From a virus, in the IMG/VR virus record IMGVR_UViG_3300048838_000540, positions 1 through 64,000 of that record: a stretch of 64,000 nt of DNA; one strand, given 5' to 3'. Shown here in pieces: positions 10,891 to 18,882 of the stretch. The notes beneath the pieces were generated by a model. That model was given only the letters and a program-made list of their open reading frames with translations. It searched no databases and was not told the DNA's origin. Position 1 is the stretch's first letter. Each line of letters begins with the position of its first letter. Both the position numbers and the translations under genes were made by a program.

Positions 10891-11245
10891 CTAGTCTCTT
10901 ACGAACGTAACAATAGACAACAATTTCTTCGAGTGAATTGCCGATGTCCTCAACGATTAATCGACGAAGGTGCTTCGTTACCCTCTTAAGTGGCCAGTTC
11001 TTCCACGAGGTTTTGTGAGTCTCTCTGAATTTTTCATAGCTTAGCATTACAGACGTAAGAAAAGCTTTGAACGATGGGTCGCTTTGTTTAGCGATGTCCA
11101 TAATCAATTCGTGCTTAGTCATTCCACGTCGACGCAAGATATCTTCATATTCTTCTTGCGAAATCGCTAGCGTTCATAGCGCCTCATCGAGAGTCAGAGG
11201 CTGCTTATCGAGGAGCCAACTCCTCGCTTTGCTTAGTAGTTCCAT
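10841..11245 (-). CDS. Hypothetical protein, one TGA read as Trp
   Basis: 134 residues starting at the ATG at 11245, which overlaps the end of the upstream gene by 41 nt. An in-frame TGA at 11174-11176 lies in the segment LDEAL-W-TLAISQEEYEDIL; read as Trp it joins the N-terminal 23 residues to the rest. Residues after it are helical (ISQEEYEDILRRRGMTKHEL). The TAA stop lies inside the tRNA-Phe-like gene. No family recognised. Confidence 0.65.
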
Positions 11246-11756
11246 ACAGTTCGTCTTTTATATTAGGTTTGCTCCACACTTCAGCGTTCTTCGGTAGCTT
11301 AGTGCCCAGTTCGTCTTCGATCAGACGCTTAAGGATAGGGCTCTTATCTAGCACCAAACGATTACCATAGAGACGATGGCCCGGTATGTTCGGAAAATGT
11401 TTTACAACATAGTCACGATCGATATCCGAGTATCGTCCTTCAGTAAATGGTTTAACAATCTTTTCGATCTCTTGCTCACTCAGAGTAAATACATACAGCG
11501 TGTCACCCTCTATCGGTGAATATGCCTTTTCAAAGCGCTCAGAGTTTCGTAAGTAATTGTCGTACATGTCGGTAACAGGTCCGCGAAACGCAACGTAAAG
11601 CTTATCCCCTCAGGTCAACTCTTCGGCCATCAAAGTGGCGTCGCCTAAGTAGGTCCCAATATAGGACGGAGAATGTACAGCCATTTCGATTCCCAACAAC
11701 GGTCGTAGAAATTTCGCAGTTTTAGTGTCCGTTGGTGGTGTAAATAACTTTGCCAT
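11205..11756 (-). CDS. Hypothetical protein, one TGA read as Trp
   Basis: 183 residues from ATG 11756. TGA at 11610-11612 falls in EELT-W-GDKLYVAFRG; without decoding it the N-terminal 48 residues would be lost. The sequence on both sides has the same codon style and no other stop, which supports one gene. Function unknown; not recognised as a known family. Confidence 0.7.
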
Positions 11757-11830
11757 AGTAGATAAATTTACGTTTTGAGGTGCCCTAACTAATCACGACA
11801 CAACCGTTACAGTTAGGGTAGAGATCGTCA

Positions 11831-12052
11831 TTACCTCGAATGTTTCTTCGCGATATTGTAGGGTACGGTAATCTTAGAATGTAAGGCCTCCTCTACCTTC
11901 TCCAAAGGATGGATGCGACAGAGTGCTGCGTGCGCTTCCTTGTATTCGTTCTCTAAGCTCTTAAAGACTTTCTTATCTTCAGTTTCAAGGAGCTTCTTAT
12001 TGAGGGAGGCGAGTTCGTCAATCGCTAAAGCAAATCGTTGCGCTTTAGTCAT
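11831..12052 (-). CDS. Small helical hypothetical protein
   Basis: 73 residues from the ATG at 12052, chosen because it overlaps the stop of the upstream membrane protein gene by a few bases, the usual arrangement in this block. The sequence is mostly charged helix (LLETEDKKVFKSLENEYKEA), possibly a coiled coil. Function unknown. Confidence 0.55.
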   Translation of the reverse strand: MTKAQRFALAIDELASLNKKLLETEDKKVFKSLENEYKEAHAALCRIHPLEKVEEALHSKITVPYNIAKKHSR

Positions 12053-12353
12053 GTTTGATGAAATGTGTTTTAAGTGTTTGAGAATCGATTGGAAGGGAGT
12101 GACCACATATTCCCCAATCGCCTATGAAGCGTTCAGAGTTTTCGATGCTGTAGATGGTATCGCCTTTCCACACGAGTTGATCGTGCGCGCAGTTAGAGCA
12201 GTAATCGTCTTCGAGATAAACCCCGTATTTACATACGTACATGGAGGGATCTTCAGACACTTTTCGCTTTACGCAGACGATATCTGCTAGCGTTACGAGC
12301 ATTATGAGCAACAGCAGGATTATCAAAACTCGATTTAAGATAGCTACTATCAT
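12045..12353 (-). CDS. Membrane-anchored Cys-containing small protein
   Basis: 102 residues. Residues 3-27 are a strong hydrophobic helix (VLIILLLLIMLVTLADIV) that could be an anchor or uncleaved signal. The soluble part has cysteines in CKYGVYLEDDYCSNC and one more further on, possibly a metal site or disulfides. It starts at ATG 12353, overlapping the TGA end of the upstream JAB-domain gene. Function unknown. Confidence 0.6.
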   Translation of the reverse strand: MIVAILNRVLIILLLLIMLVTLADIVCVKRKVSEDPSMYVCKYGVYLEDDYCSNCAHDQLVWKGDTIYSIENSERFIGDWGICGHSLPIDSQTLKTHFIKHD

Positions 12354-12709
12354 TTGAGAACTTTTATTAGAGATTCGTGGTCATAGAGAAGGATCGAGTA
12401 GTCGGGCGTAATTACTCCGTAGTGAATATCGGGATGGCTGTCTTTCCAACCAGCAACGAAATAATGATCTTCTGGTGAAGGTAACAATATTCCGTTAGGA
12501 TGATTGTGTAAGAGCAGGCCTCTTCCGTATAACGCTAATGTAGGAGTGTCGATGATTACGCCCATACTACTAGACTCTAGCGTCAGGTTAATTCTGGGCC
12601 GCCAAGAGTGTTGGTCGTAGAACAGGTACGCAGACTCTAGCTGATCGATGAGTGGCCAGCTAAGGTGATGTTTTCTTAGGGCGGTTTGAATTAAGTGCGC
12701 TAGGTGCAT
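12350..12709 (-). CDS. JAB/MPN (RadC-like) metalloprotease-fold protein
   Basis: 119 residues. HNHPNGILLPSPED matches the JAMM signature H-x-H-x7-S-x2-D exactly, with the HNHP form typical of RadC-like JAB domains. Such domains bind zinc and can be isopeptidases; the RadC branch in phages and mobile elements has no proven activity. The gene begins right after the TAA of the exonuclease gene (TAAATG) and ends TGA-TAG, so it stops at once whichever way TGA is read. Family assignment is good; the substrate is unknown. Confidence 0.7.
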   Translation of the reverse strand: MHLAHLIQTALRKHHLSWPLIDQLESAYLFYDQHSWRPRINLTLESSSMGVIIDTPTLALYGRGLLLHNHPNGILLPSPEDHYFVAGWKDSHPDIHYGVITPDYSILLYDHESLIKVLK

Positions 12710-13723
12710 TTATCTAAATATTGAAAGTGGGATCTCGCCGTTAGCTTCGTAGACTTCTTTTGGGAGCTCCCAATAGTCTTTGCTGGAATGCCACCTGTAA
12801 GCCCTCAGGAGATCGTTAATACCGTGGTAGTACTTACTCCCCAAGCTACAGCCTTCAACGCCGCAGAAGCGCTCTGAGGGGCTCGTACGGTAAATTATAG
12901 CTGGGTTTACAGCGTCACTCTTCGATTCGACCACAATAAAGATGAAATCGAGTACTTCGTAGCCTTCATCCAAGTACTTTCTGATCGGCGACTCTTTCGA
13001 ATAGAGCGCTATTTCGTAGAACGCACACTGCCGATAGTAGCCGAAGTGAAGATACGAAGACGAGAATTCCCAGACACTTTTACCCGTAGTCTTTAGGTCG
13101 AAGGGCTGGATTGTCTTGGCAGCATGATCGATAAGGATGCCGTCTAAGAGCCCTTTACATTCAGTAACTTCTCCGTCTAACTCGTAGTCGAAATAGATAG
13201 CTACTTGGTGCATCAACTCCTTGTTAGGATCTTTGTTGACGAAGTAGGGTAGCGTATATTCGTTAGCGCCAATCGTTTCGACAGCCTTCTTGACTTGGAA
13301 GTACTCGTCTTTAGATAGCGCAATTTTATTTTCGTCGAGCTGTGTAAGTCACAAATAGTATTCGACGTGCTTCTCGTTAGTGAGAAACTGATCTACTACC
13401 CATGCTAAGCTCTTTTTGTAGCCAGCCTTATCGTAGGCCTCTTGATAGTCTTCGAGAGGAGATTCTCCAGTCAGTCCTTTAGGTAAGTTCTTGACGAACT
13501 TAAACATCAAGCCATAAGGCTTAGAGACGTCTCCTACTACGAAGTCATCCTTTCAACGCTCAGGGGAAGTTAGCAGACAGTCTACTGCTGAGCCGATACG
13601 CAAAGCAGTGTCGTCTTCGTCTTCAAATAGTTCTGGATTATTACGTCTGAGTCAAGCCTGCTTAGGGTTGAGCATCGACGATAGTAGAGAGTTGGAGATT
13701 CGATTTACTTTGAAGTAGTGCAT
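12710..13723 (-). CDS. PD-(D/E)XK exonuclease (RecE/Cas4-like), three TGA read as Trp
   Basis: 337 residues from ATG 13723. Three in-frame TGA codons (13652-13654, 13553-13555, 13349-13351) split it; read as Trp they give PKQA-W-LRRNNPELFE, SPER-W-KDDFVVG and EYYL-W-LTQLDEN. The nuclease core is KGLLDGILID followed by IQPFDLKTTGKS, the D...DxK pattern of the PD-(D/E)XK fold, and the N-terminal SNSLLSSMLNPKQA resembles the start of RecE-type exonucleases. A 5'-3' exonuclease would pair with the Erf annealing protein encoded at 18.5 kb. Confidence 0.8.
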
Positions 13724-13734
13724 TTTATAGGTTT

Positions 13735-13929
13735 TTATTTTAGTCCGAATTCAAACTCCCAAGACTTAGTCGACTCATCGTAGCGAAGCGTTTGCTCGAT
13801 ATAACATTCTTGTTTGTGAGTTTCATAGTATTTGTTCAGGAGTTCTATCAGATCAGCTCTGAATTTTTTGGCGTCTTCTTCAGTAGGAACGTTTACGGTA
13901 ACTTCGAATGAAAGGAGTATGCTACCCAT
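13735..13929 (-). CDS. Small hypothetical protein
   Basis: 64 residues, TAA stop, 8-nt overlap with the upstream nuclease gene. The mixed alpha/beta pattern (ILLSFEVTVNVPTEEDAKKF) suggests a small ferredoxin-like fold, but nothing specific is recognised. Confidence 0.55.
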   Translation of the reverse strand: MGSILLSFEVTVNVPTEEDAKKFRADLIELLNKYYETHKQECYIEQTLRYDESTKSWEFEFGLK

Positions 13930-14305
13930 GTTGTATAATTTCTATTGCTTGATCCAGTTCCTTCACGCTTTGCGGCAAGAAGAGCTGGATTTTTTTGTTT
14001 TTAAATTTGTGCTTTAGCAGTTTCCACTTGAGATTGAAGTCAGGTGTACGCATTCCTTTAGTCTCGATTATCCAGCCTTTCCCAACAAAGTCAGGAGTAT
14101 AAGTGATAGGTCGCACTTTAGTGGAGATCTCTTTGAAAACCTTTCGATTACGTTCTCAAGAGACTGCTTTAGTTGTGAAACCCTCGACAAGGAGTATTGC
14201 GTAAGGTTCGTACTCGAATTCTATGTTAGCGTCTACTAGCTTTTGGTAGCATAGTGCCTCGAACTTAGAGCGAAATTTCGTAGTCTTCGTGTTCTTGTAT
14301 TTCAT
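13922..14305 (-). CDS. DUF1064/resolvase-like endonuclease, one TGA read as Trp
   Basis: 127 residues from ATG 14305, inside the upstream gene. TGA at 14156-14158 sits in TTKAVS-W-ERNRKVFKE. Catalytic-type residues can be seen: KFEALCYQKL with a helical Glu, YTPDFVGKGWIIETKGM (D...ExK), then the MRTPDFNLKWKLLK helix that is characteristic of DUF1064-like phage nucleases (VRR/T7 endonuclease I type fold). It probably acts on branched recombination or replication DNA. Family call from motifs; confident about nuclease fold, less about substrate. Confidence 0.7.
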
Positions 14306-14456
14306 AGAGTTGAACTATGTCGTCGAGCTTTACTGAAGCTTCAGGTAGGTCTAAGCCCTCTTCAATCTCACCTAAAGTTAACGTGAAGTACTCGGCAAGA
14401 AGTTCAAGATCAATAGGATCGTCGTGTTCGATAGATATTTGAATGATTGTAGTCAT
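14265..14456 (-). CDS. Small acidic hypothetical protein
   Basis: 63 residues, very acidic (HDDPIDLELLAEYFTLTLGE and further Asp/Glu), ending in TAA within the next gene. First gene after a hairpin terminator. Function unknown; an acidic DNA-mimic or partner protein is possible but unsupported. Confidence 0.5.
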   Translation of the reverse strand: MTTIIQISIEHDDPIDLELLAEYFTLTLGEIEEGLDLPEASVKLDDIVQLYEIQEHEDYEISL

Positions 14457-14462
14457 GTCTTA

Positions 14463-14510
14463 TTTAAAATGGGGGGAAAGCCCTTCCTCGTTTGGAAAGA
14501 CTCTCCCCGG
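14463..14510 (-). terminator. Hairpin terminator between 14.5 kb gene and downstream genes
   Basis: On the - strand, CCGGGGAGAGTCTTTCC - AAACGA - GGAAGGGCTTTCCCCCC forms a long hairpin followed by CATTTTAAA. The next ATG lies a few bases further on. Confidence 0.6.
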
Positions 14511-14522
14511 CGGTTTCCAGCC

Positions 14523-15224
14523 TTATTTTCGCATAGCTACCATCCGCTGGATAACGGAGGAAGCTGCAAGCGCTGTGTCTTCAGTGAGCCCTGTGGTGAC
14601 ATCGACAACGTAGAATGCGTCAAGGAACCACACCATCTTTACGCGAATAAAGTCCGCTTCAAGAGTGAGTGCGATGTCCGTGGCCACTGTCTCCAGTGCG
14701 ACGACAGTATTCTCTGTGGGGTTGTGGTTGCCAGTGAAGGTCTCGAGGATGTGATCGCGACGTTGCGACCGATGGAGAACCGACTTGTGGCGGGTGCACG
14801 TGATCTCGACTTCGTACATGAAATCGTTCACCTGCTTGTACATGACCGACTTCGACCATTCGTGTTCAACCCGGAGAGTTTTTACGAGGTCGCTGTAATT
14901 CATGATGGTGTGTGTGCCCACAGGCGTGCGTAAAACAGCGGTCGAATTTTCGAACTTACGATCGTAAGCCAAGTAATCGAAACCTTCGGGTGTGTAGAGC
15001 TTCTCACCTCGCACAAACTCCGGTACAGGAACGTTTGCTTCCTGAAGTGTGCTGAACAACTCGGCCTTATTGTTGGTCAAGTTGAAGAGTGCGTTCGAAT
15101 TAACGTTCACACCTTTCCGTTGGGAGGGCTTTATCGGGCTGTTAAACAGCGCTGAAACGTGGACGCCGTGGCTGCCTAAGGTGCGGGCAGAAACTGGGCA
15201 CTTTGAATCGATGATAACGTGCAT
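14523..15224 (-). CDS. ATP-grasp-like protein
   Basis: 233 residues. NKAELFSTLQEANVPVPEF is the usual entry to an ATP-grasp fold (RimK/D-Ala ligase-like), VMYKQVNDFMYEVEI fits the ATP-binding strand, and ADFIRVKMVWFLDAFYVVDV aligns with the metal-binding end, where the canonical E-x-N is replaced by DVTT. Family members ligate a carboxylate to an amine using ATP; some phage versions probably modify proteins or small molecules. The missing Asn weakens the claim of activity. All Trp codons TGG. Confidence 0.5.
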   Translation of the reverse strand: MHVIIDSKCPVSARTLGSHGVHVSALFNSPIKPSQRKGVNVNSNALFNLTNNKAELFSTLQEANVPVPEFVRGEKLYTPEGFDYLAYDRKFENSTAVLRTPVGTHTIMNYSDLVKTLRVEHEWSKSVMYKQVNDFMYEVEITCTRHKSVLHRSQRRDHILETFTGNHNPTENTVVALETVATDIALTLEADFIRVKMVWFLDAFYVVDVTTGLTEDTALAASSVIQRMVAMRK

Positions 15225-15400
15225 TTGAAAAGATTGATGAATGTTTGTGGTATGGATGGTTCGTTAGCCATTGCGAGATAGAAAGAAGGAGCGCGGCGAC
15301 CCAGAGAGTGGATCAGCACTTCGCACATGATCGCCGCGTCCGCTTCATTTTCTTTCAGTCTCTTGATGGTTAGTCTTGTCATTAACGCTATTTGAGCCAT
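15176..15400 (-). CDS. Small hypothetical protein
   Basis: 74 residues. ATG 15400 overlaps the TAG of the glycosylase gene (ATGGCTCAAATAG) and the end overlaps the ATP-grasp gene by 49 nt, both typical of coupled genes here. No recognisable motif; an internal Met at residue 7 is an alternative start. Confidence 0.5.
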   Translation of the reverse strand: MAQIALMTRLTIKRLKENEADAAIMCEVLIHSLGRRAPSFYLAMANEPSIPQTFINLFKCTLSSIQSAQFLPAP

Positions 15401-16017
15401 GTAAATAGAGGAGGAACGTTAAAGTTATTTCCTGATAAAGGGGCTGGTGAACAACTCCTGAAAGTCGAATGTGAGCTATCGAGAAGATCACTTACGAAAT
15501 TTTGCACCTTAGATCCTAGCAACACGTGATGAATGTCGTTCGGAAGCGCCTTAATGATTTCGCTTGTGAACCTCTTCCAATAGAGTAAGTGGCTACCCCC
15601 TTCCCCAGCTCGCACTGTGAGTGCAAGGTTGAGCAGAAGGACTCCTTTACGAGGAAGCACGGAAAGGTATGAATCAGTTGCTTCGAACAGGTCTAGACCA
15701 GAGTCGGCTCGAATCTTGGTCAAGAGTCTGTGAAGTGCAGGAGCAATAGGATTACGAATGACGTGGTCATACGCTAGCCCATTACCAATGCCGTTAGCAT
15801 ATGGATCGACTCCATAGACAACAGCTTTCACGTCCTCGAAGGCGCACTCTTTGAACGCTCTAAACACAAGATCTTCCCTCGGATAAATAGTAAATCCTAG
15901 ATCTTTCTCGTGCTTAAGTTTCGGTGCGATTTCCACAAAAGCTTCCATCGCAAGAGGCGCAGCATCTGCCCAGTCACCTAGATGGACGCCCAGAAACTGT
16001 TTAGTTTTCGGGCTCAT
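15388..16017 (-). CDS. ung: Uracil-DNA glycosylase
   Basis: 209 residues, near the usual 220 of family 1 UDG. The catalytic water-activating motif is GVDPYANGIGNGLAYD (canonical GQDPYH), followed by the uracil-binding strand VLLLNLALTVRAGEGGSH (canonical LLLN..LTV..g....H), and SPAPLSG in the position of HPSPLS, where the His is replaced. It would remove uracil from DNA. crAss-like phages commonly encode UDG. The non-canonical second residue of GVDPY and the changed HPSPLS motif may lower activity. Confidence 0.85.
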   Translation of the reverse strand: MSPKTKQFLGVHLGDWADAAPLAMEAFVEIAPKLKHEKDLGFTIYPREDLVFRAFKECAFEDVKAVVYGVDPYANGIGNGLAYDHVIRNPIAPALHRLLTKIRADSGLDLFEATDSYLSVLPRKGVLLLNLALTVRAGEGGSHLLYWKRFTSEIIKALPNDIHHVLLGSKVQNFVSDLLDSSHSTFRSCSPAPLSGNNFNVPPLFTWLK

Positions 16018-16369
16018 CCGAACATCTGAATGTGTCGCTGTAAAGTACTTGGCTCCCGTAGGAGCAATCGGAGTATAGGGTTACATTAAACGAATCGAGT
16101 AGGCCTTCTGTGGTTTCATTTGCTGACAGCCAGTAGTCGAACTCTCCTACCGCCTTCTGTAATGCGAGGTCATAATTCGTGTAGCTAAATTCGCGTGTCT
16201 TTGTGTAGGCCGTCGGTGAATCTCTCCACCAGACAGTTGTTTCGTAGAAGTAAGAGCAGTTGTTAGCTGCGGCTTCGAGTTCGTCTACCTTATTACAAGT
16301 AGCGATGCCTACTCCAAGTAGTAGAATGATAGTTGTGGCAATTGCCCACAACAAGCTAGTAGGGGACAT
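16001..16369 (-). CDS. Signal-anchored periplasmic or membrane protein
   Basis: 122 residues from ATG 16369, which overlaps the TAG of the primase gene (ATGTCCCCTACTAG). Residues 5-26 (LLWAIATTIILLLGVGIATC) form a membrane anchor. The rest is a polar, Tyr-rich exported-looking domain with three further Cys. A longer start at 16423 is possible. Function unknown. Confidence 0.55.
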   Translation of the reverse strand: MSPTSLLWAIATTIILLLGVGIATCNKVDELEAAANNCSYFYETTVWWRDSPTAYTKTREFSYTNYDLALQKAVGEFDYWLSANETTEGLLDSFNVTLYSDCSYGSQVLYSDTFRCSDEPEN

Positions 16370-17336
16370 CGACTGTTGTTCTTGTCGAGAGGGTTCGTCC
16401 AAGGGCTTTTTTGATAAGCTCATACGTTCTGCGTCTTTTGTACCTTTTAAAATAGTCTGAAATGTCTTTGGGCCCTCGCGTAGCGATGTACGGGATTCTC
16501 AAAGATTCAGACAGAGAGATGTTCGACCGCATGCCAGCTTCATCCGAGTCCATAAAAAGGAACACATGGGCATACGACTCTTTTAGGCTCTTAACTGTCC
16601 GCCTGACTACTTCACTCTTAGCACTAACGATTTCACTGTTGAAACATACTGCAGGAAAGCCAAGTTCCCACAGTACCATTACGTCTTTTAACGATGAAGT
16701 TATGAAAACGAGTTTACCTCGTCTTGCCAAGCTTTCTAGCCCGCCAATATCTTCTGCCCCCGCGTTACCGAACCATTTCTGTTGAGATTTGGAAGCGAGC
16801 GGACGGTAGATTTTCAGATGACTGGAAGGAAATGCGTACGCGAAAACAGGGTTTGCTTTCGTTCCGCGCATAAAAAGGTTGCCATTCACGTAGACCGATC
16901 GTAACGAATGAACGTTAAATTTTGCTAGTGTCGGTGCAGTAATGCCGTAAGCATTTCAGTACCATCTATCCTCTTCCGACTCTTTGCGGATGGCCTCGAT
17001 GATTAAATCTTTTGCTTTAGGCGCGTCGAGTGGCTTGTTCGTCTCTAATTTAGGAGCCACATCTCTCAAGATCTTAATTGCAGAAGCGAAGTTGACCTTG
17101 TACTTCTCGATAATAACGTCGATGACACTGTACATTTTACCTGTACCAAAGTCGTGCAGGTATAGGATGCCTCTAGGCGACTCTCAGAATGAGCACGTAG
17201 GATTATCGTCCTTTCGAAAAGGGGAACGCACTAGACCAGTGCCTACCTTCTCGTTAAGGAAATACTCCATGAGTGCTACTTGCCCAACCGACTTCATAAG
17301 TTCGAACGGGTCCGTATAGTTAGAAGCCTTTATCAT
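16356..17336 (-). CDS. dnaG: DnaG-like primase, two TGA read as Trp
   Basis: 326 residues from ATG 17336. The N-terminal part SPFRKDDNPTCSF-W-ESP (TGA at 17184-17186) corresponds to the zinc-binding/primase entry region, followed by LHDFGTG. DRWY-W-NAYGIT (TGA at 16956-16958) matches the conserved yW..yGI...L.kF.V element, where Trp is canonical. The TOPRIM part shows VFITSSLKDVMVLWELGF and VFLFMDSDEAGMRS, with the acidic DxD pair. It makes RNA primers with the DnaB-like helicase at 18.9 kb. Strong case that TGA is Trp. Confidence 0.85.
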
Positions 17337-17577
17337 CGATTTGTAGATGTACGATTTTTTCGAATTTGTAGGTAGTAATCAAGTGGCACTCAATCTGCCA
17401 GATATCGTCTAGCTCTGTGTTGATTGCGAGCGTTACCTTTTGGACAGTAACTTTGGACTTAGAATCTTCCTTGTTCCGTAAGCCCGTAGCCGTAAAGGTA
17501 ACTAGCCGAACGTTCTTGAGGTACATCCCAAGCTCTGCAATCTTACCGCTATTTATTAGTTTGTCTATTCTTGACAT
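17320..17577 (-). CDS. Small hypothetical protein
   Basis: 85 residues between the primase and a small membrane protein, overlapping both. Beta-rich middle (KVTVQKVTLAINTELDDI) suggests a small barrel, possibly nucleic-acid binding, but no signature is seen. Confidence 0.5.
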   Translation of the reverse strand: MSRIDKLINSGKIAELGMYLKNVRLVTFTATGLRNKEDSKSKVTVQKVTLAINTELDDIWQIECHLITTYKFEKIVHLQIDDKGF

Positions 17578-17840
17578 TTGTCTAGACGTTTCTCAAGAAT
17601 CTCTGCGTGAAGCTTCCAAGAATTCAACAAGCGATTTGCTCTTAGTAAATCATTTGAAAGCTTTGCATTCTTTTCATTTAAAGCTTGAATTGTGTTTCCA
17701 TCTGAAGTGCGTCCTAACGAATAGACCAGTGTTGAAGCCGCTAGGAAAACAGCAGCTAAGCTAGTGTTATGGATAAACGCAAAAGTAGCAGCTGCGCACA
17801 AGGTCAGTATTAATCCGAGTATAGATATAAATATTCTCAT
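17565..17840 (-). CDS. Small membrane protein with C-terminal coiled coil (Rz-like?)
   Basis: 91 residues. Two hydrophobic helices (residues 4-22 and 26-42), then a heptad-rich helix (IQALNEKNAKLSNDLLRANR). The topology resembles an inner-membrane spanin or a membrane-tethered scaffold, but no lysis gene is adjacent. Its stop overlaps the next start (ATGTCAAGAATAG). Confidence 0.5.
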   Translation of the reverse strand: MRIFISILGLILTLCAAATFAFIHNTSLAAVFLAASTLVYSLGRTSDGNTIQALNEKNAKLSNDLLRANRLLNSWKLHAEILEKRLDKCQE

Positions 17841-17908
17841 AGATTGATTTGTTTAGTTGAGAGTCTAGTGTCGAACTGTAAGCCCTTACTAAAGCTGACT
17901 CCCACCAA

Positions 17909-17932
17909 TAAAAAAGGGTGGTTGCCCACCCC
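17909..17932 (-). terminator. Rho-independent terminator after 18.0 kb gene
   Basis: On the - strand GGGTGG-GCAA-CCACCC followed by a run of six T. Placed just downstream of the 17942 stop codon. Confidence 0.75.
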
Positions 17933-17941
17933 TCTTCATCG

Positions 17942-18472
17942 CTATGCTGCAATGCCAGCAGCTTCAAGTTTCTCTTTCTCCTTCTTCGTCCAGTAGAGCG
18001 AAGTAGGGAACCCTTTCATATAAGAGTCGATGAACTTGTAGTCTGGAATCTTCGCGTAAGTTTTGTCGCCCTTCTTATCGGGCATGACTTTTAGACAGAC
18101 TGCTACGCCTTGCCATGCTTCGAGTTCTTTAGAAGCAAGCTCCATAAAGCTGTCGTAATCCTCTGCTTCGAGGGTGCCAGCGGCTTCTCCTAAGAATACT
18201 CGTAAGACGTCTACTACGATGCGCACGTTCTTATCGATCGAGCGCTGGAGAGCTTCAGAAGGAGACTCACCGTCGTTAATAAAGTTGGCGTTAGGTTCGA
18301 ACAGTCGTTTGTGAATGAATTGGCCGGCCTCGTTACCGAAGCGTAAATCCCAGTAGTTAGGGCCTGACTGAAGGCCTAAGAATTGCAGGTCACCTTTATC
18401 GTGGATGCCCGCTTGAATACCTGCTCCGGAAGAAGGTAGTTCATTGTCGAAGTATAATTTCGCTTGGATCAT
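17942..18472 (-). CDS. Probable ssDNA-binding or recombination partner of Erf
   Basis: 176 residues, 11 nt after the Erf gene. Starts IQAKLYFDNELPSSGAGIQAGIHDKG and has a Trp/aromatic-rich middle (NYWDLRFGNEAGQF) and a Lys-rich end. In phage recombination operons the gene next to Erf/Rad52-like proteins often encodes a single-strand binding or accessory protein; that role is inferred from position only. It is the last gene before a terminator. Confidence 0.45.
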   Translation of the reverse strand: MIQAKLYFDNELPSSGAGIQAGIHDKGDLQFLGLQSGPNYWDLRFGNEAGQFIHKRLFEPNANFINDGESPSEALQRSIDKNVRIVVDVLRVFLGEAAGTLEAEDYDSFMELASKELEAWQGVAVCLKVMPDKKGDKTYAKIPDYKFIDSYMKGFPTSLYWTKKEKEKLEAAGIAA

Positions 18473-18483
18473 GATCGTGTAGA

Positions 18484-18882
18484 TTATCGAGTGAAAGTTT
18501 TGTTAGAGGCTGCGTTACCATCGTCGTCGTCTTCGATGTTGAGTCCTAAGACTGCACCGAGTGCGTAGCGACGCATATAAGTGATTGCTGAGCCGATAGC
18601 TTGTGGGTCGTTCTTAACTGGTTGGGTATTCACCGTGTCTTCTAGATACTCTCCTGAAGAGTGCATAAGAATAGTAGTGAGCCCGTTATCTCCTGACGGA
18701 AATTGTGCGAACGAAAGCCCGTGCTTAGCAAGTGGTGCGCGGATGCCTTTGATGATTGCGTTTAAGCTTACGTATTTTGATTTAAAGAAAGGATTTTTAG
18801 CGTCTTTGACGATAGCCTCTACTTCACCTTGAAACAGAGCTAGCGACTTGGCTAGATTAGCGATAGATTCGGATTTGTTCAT
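18484..18882 (-). CDS. erf: Erf-family single-strand annealing protein
   Basis: 132 residues. Shows the ERF pattern in order: LAKSLALFQGEVE, NPFFKSKYVSLNAI, HGLSFAQFPSG, TTILMHSSGEYLEDT, QAIGSAITYMRRYALGAVLG and a terminal DDDDGNAA. ERF proteins anneal complementary single strands during phage recombination. Its ATG overlaps the helicase stop (TAATG arrangement), and the RecE-like exonuclease lies 5 kb downstream in the same leftward block. Confidence 0.9.
   Translation of the reverse strand: MNKSESIANLAKSLALFQGEVEAIVKDAKNPFFKSKYVSLNAIIKGIRAPLAKHGLSFAQFPSGDNGLTTILMHSSGEYLEDTVNTQPVKNDPQAIGSAITYMRRYALGAVLGLNIEDDDDGNAASNKTFTR

Noticed and set aside
14424-14933. Long + strand frame over the ATP-grasp-like gene
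   Set aside because: Antisense shadow of a well-supported - strand gene; Cys/His-rich only because of reverse-complement codons.
17767-17967. 66-codon - strand frame across the 17.9 kb terminator
   Set aside because: It runs through a rho-independent terminator and overlaps a better membrane-protein gene.
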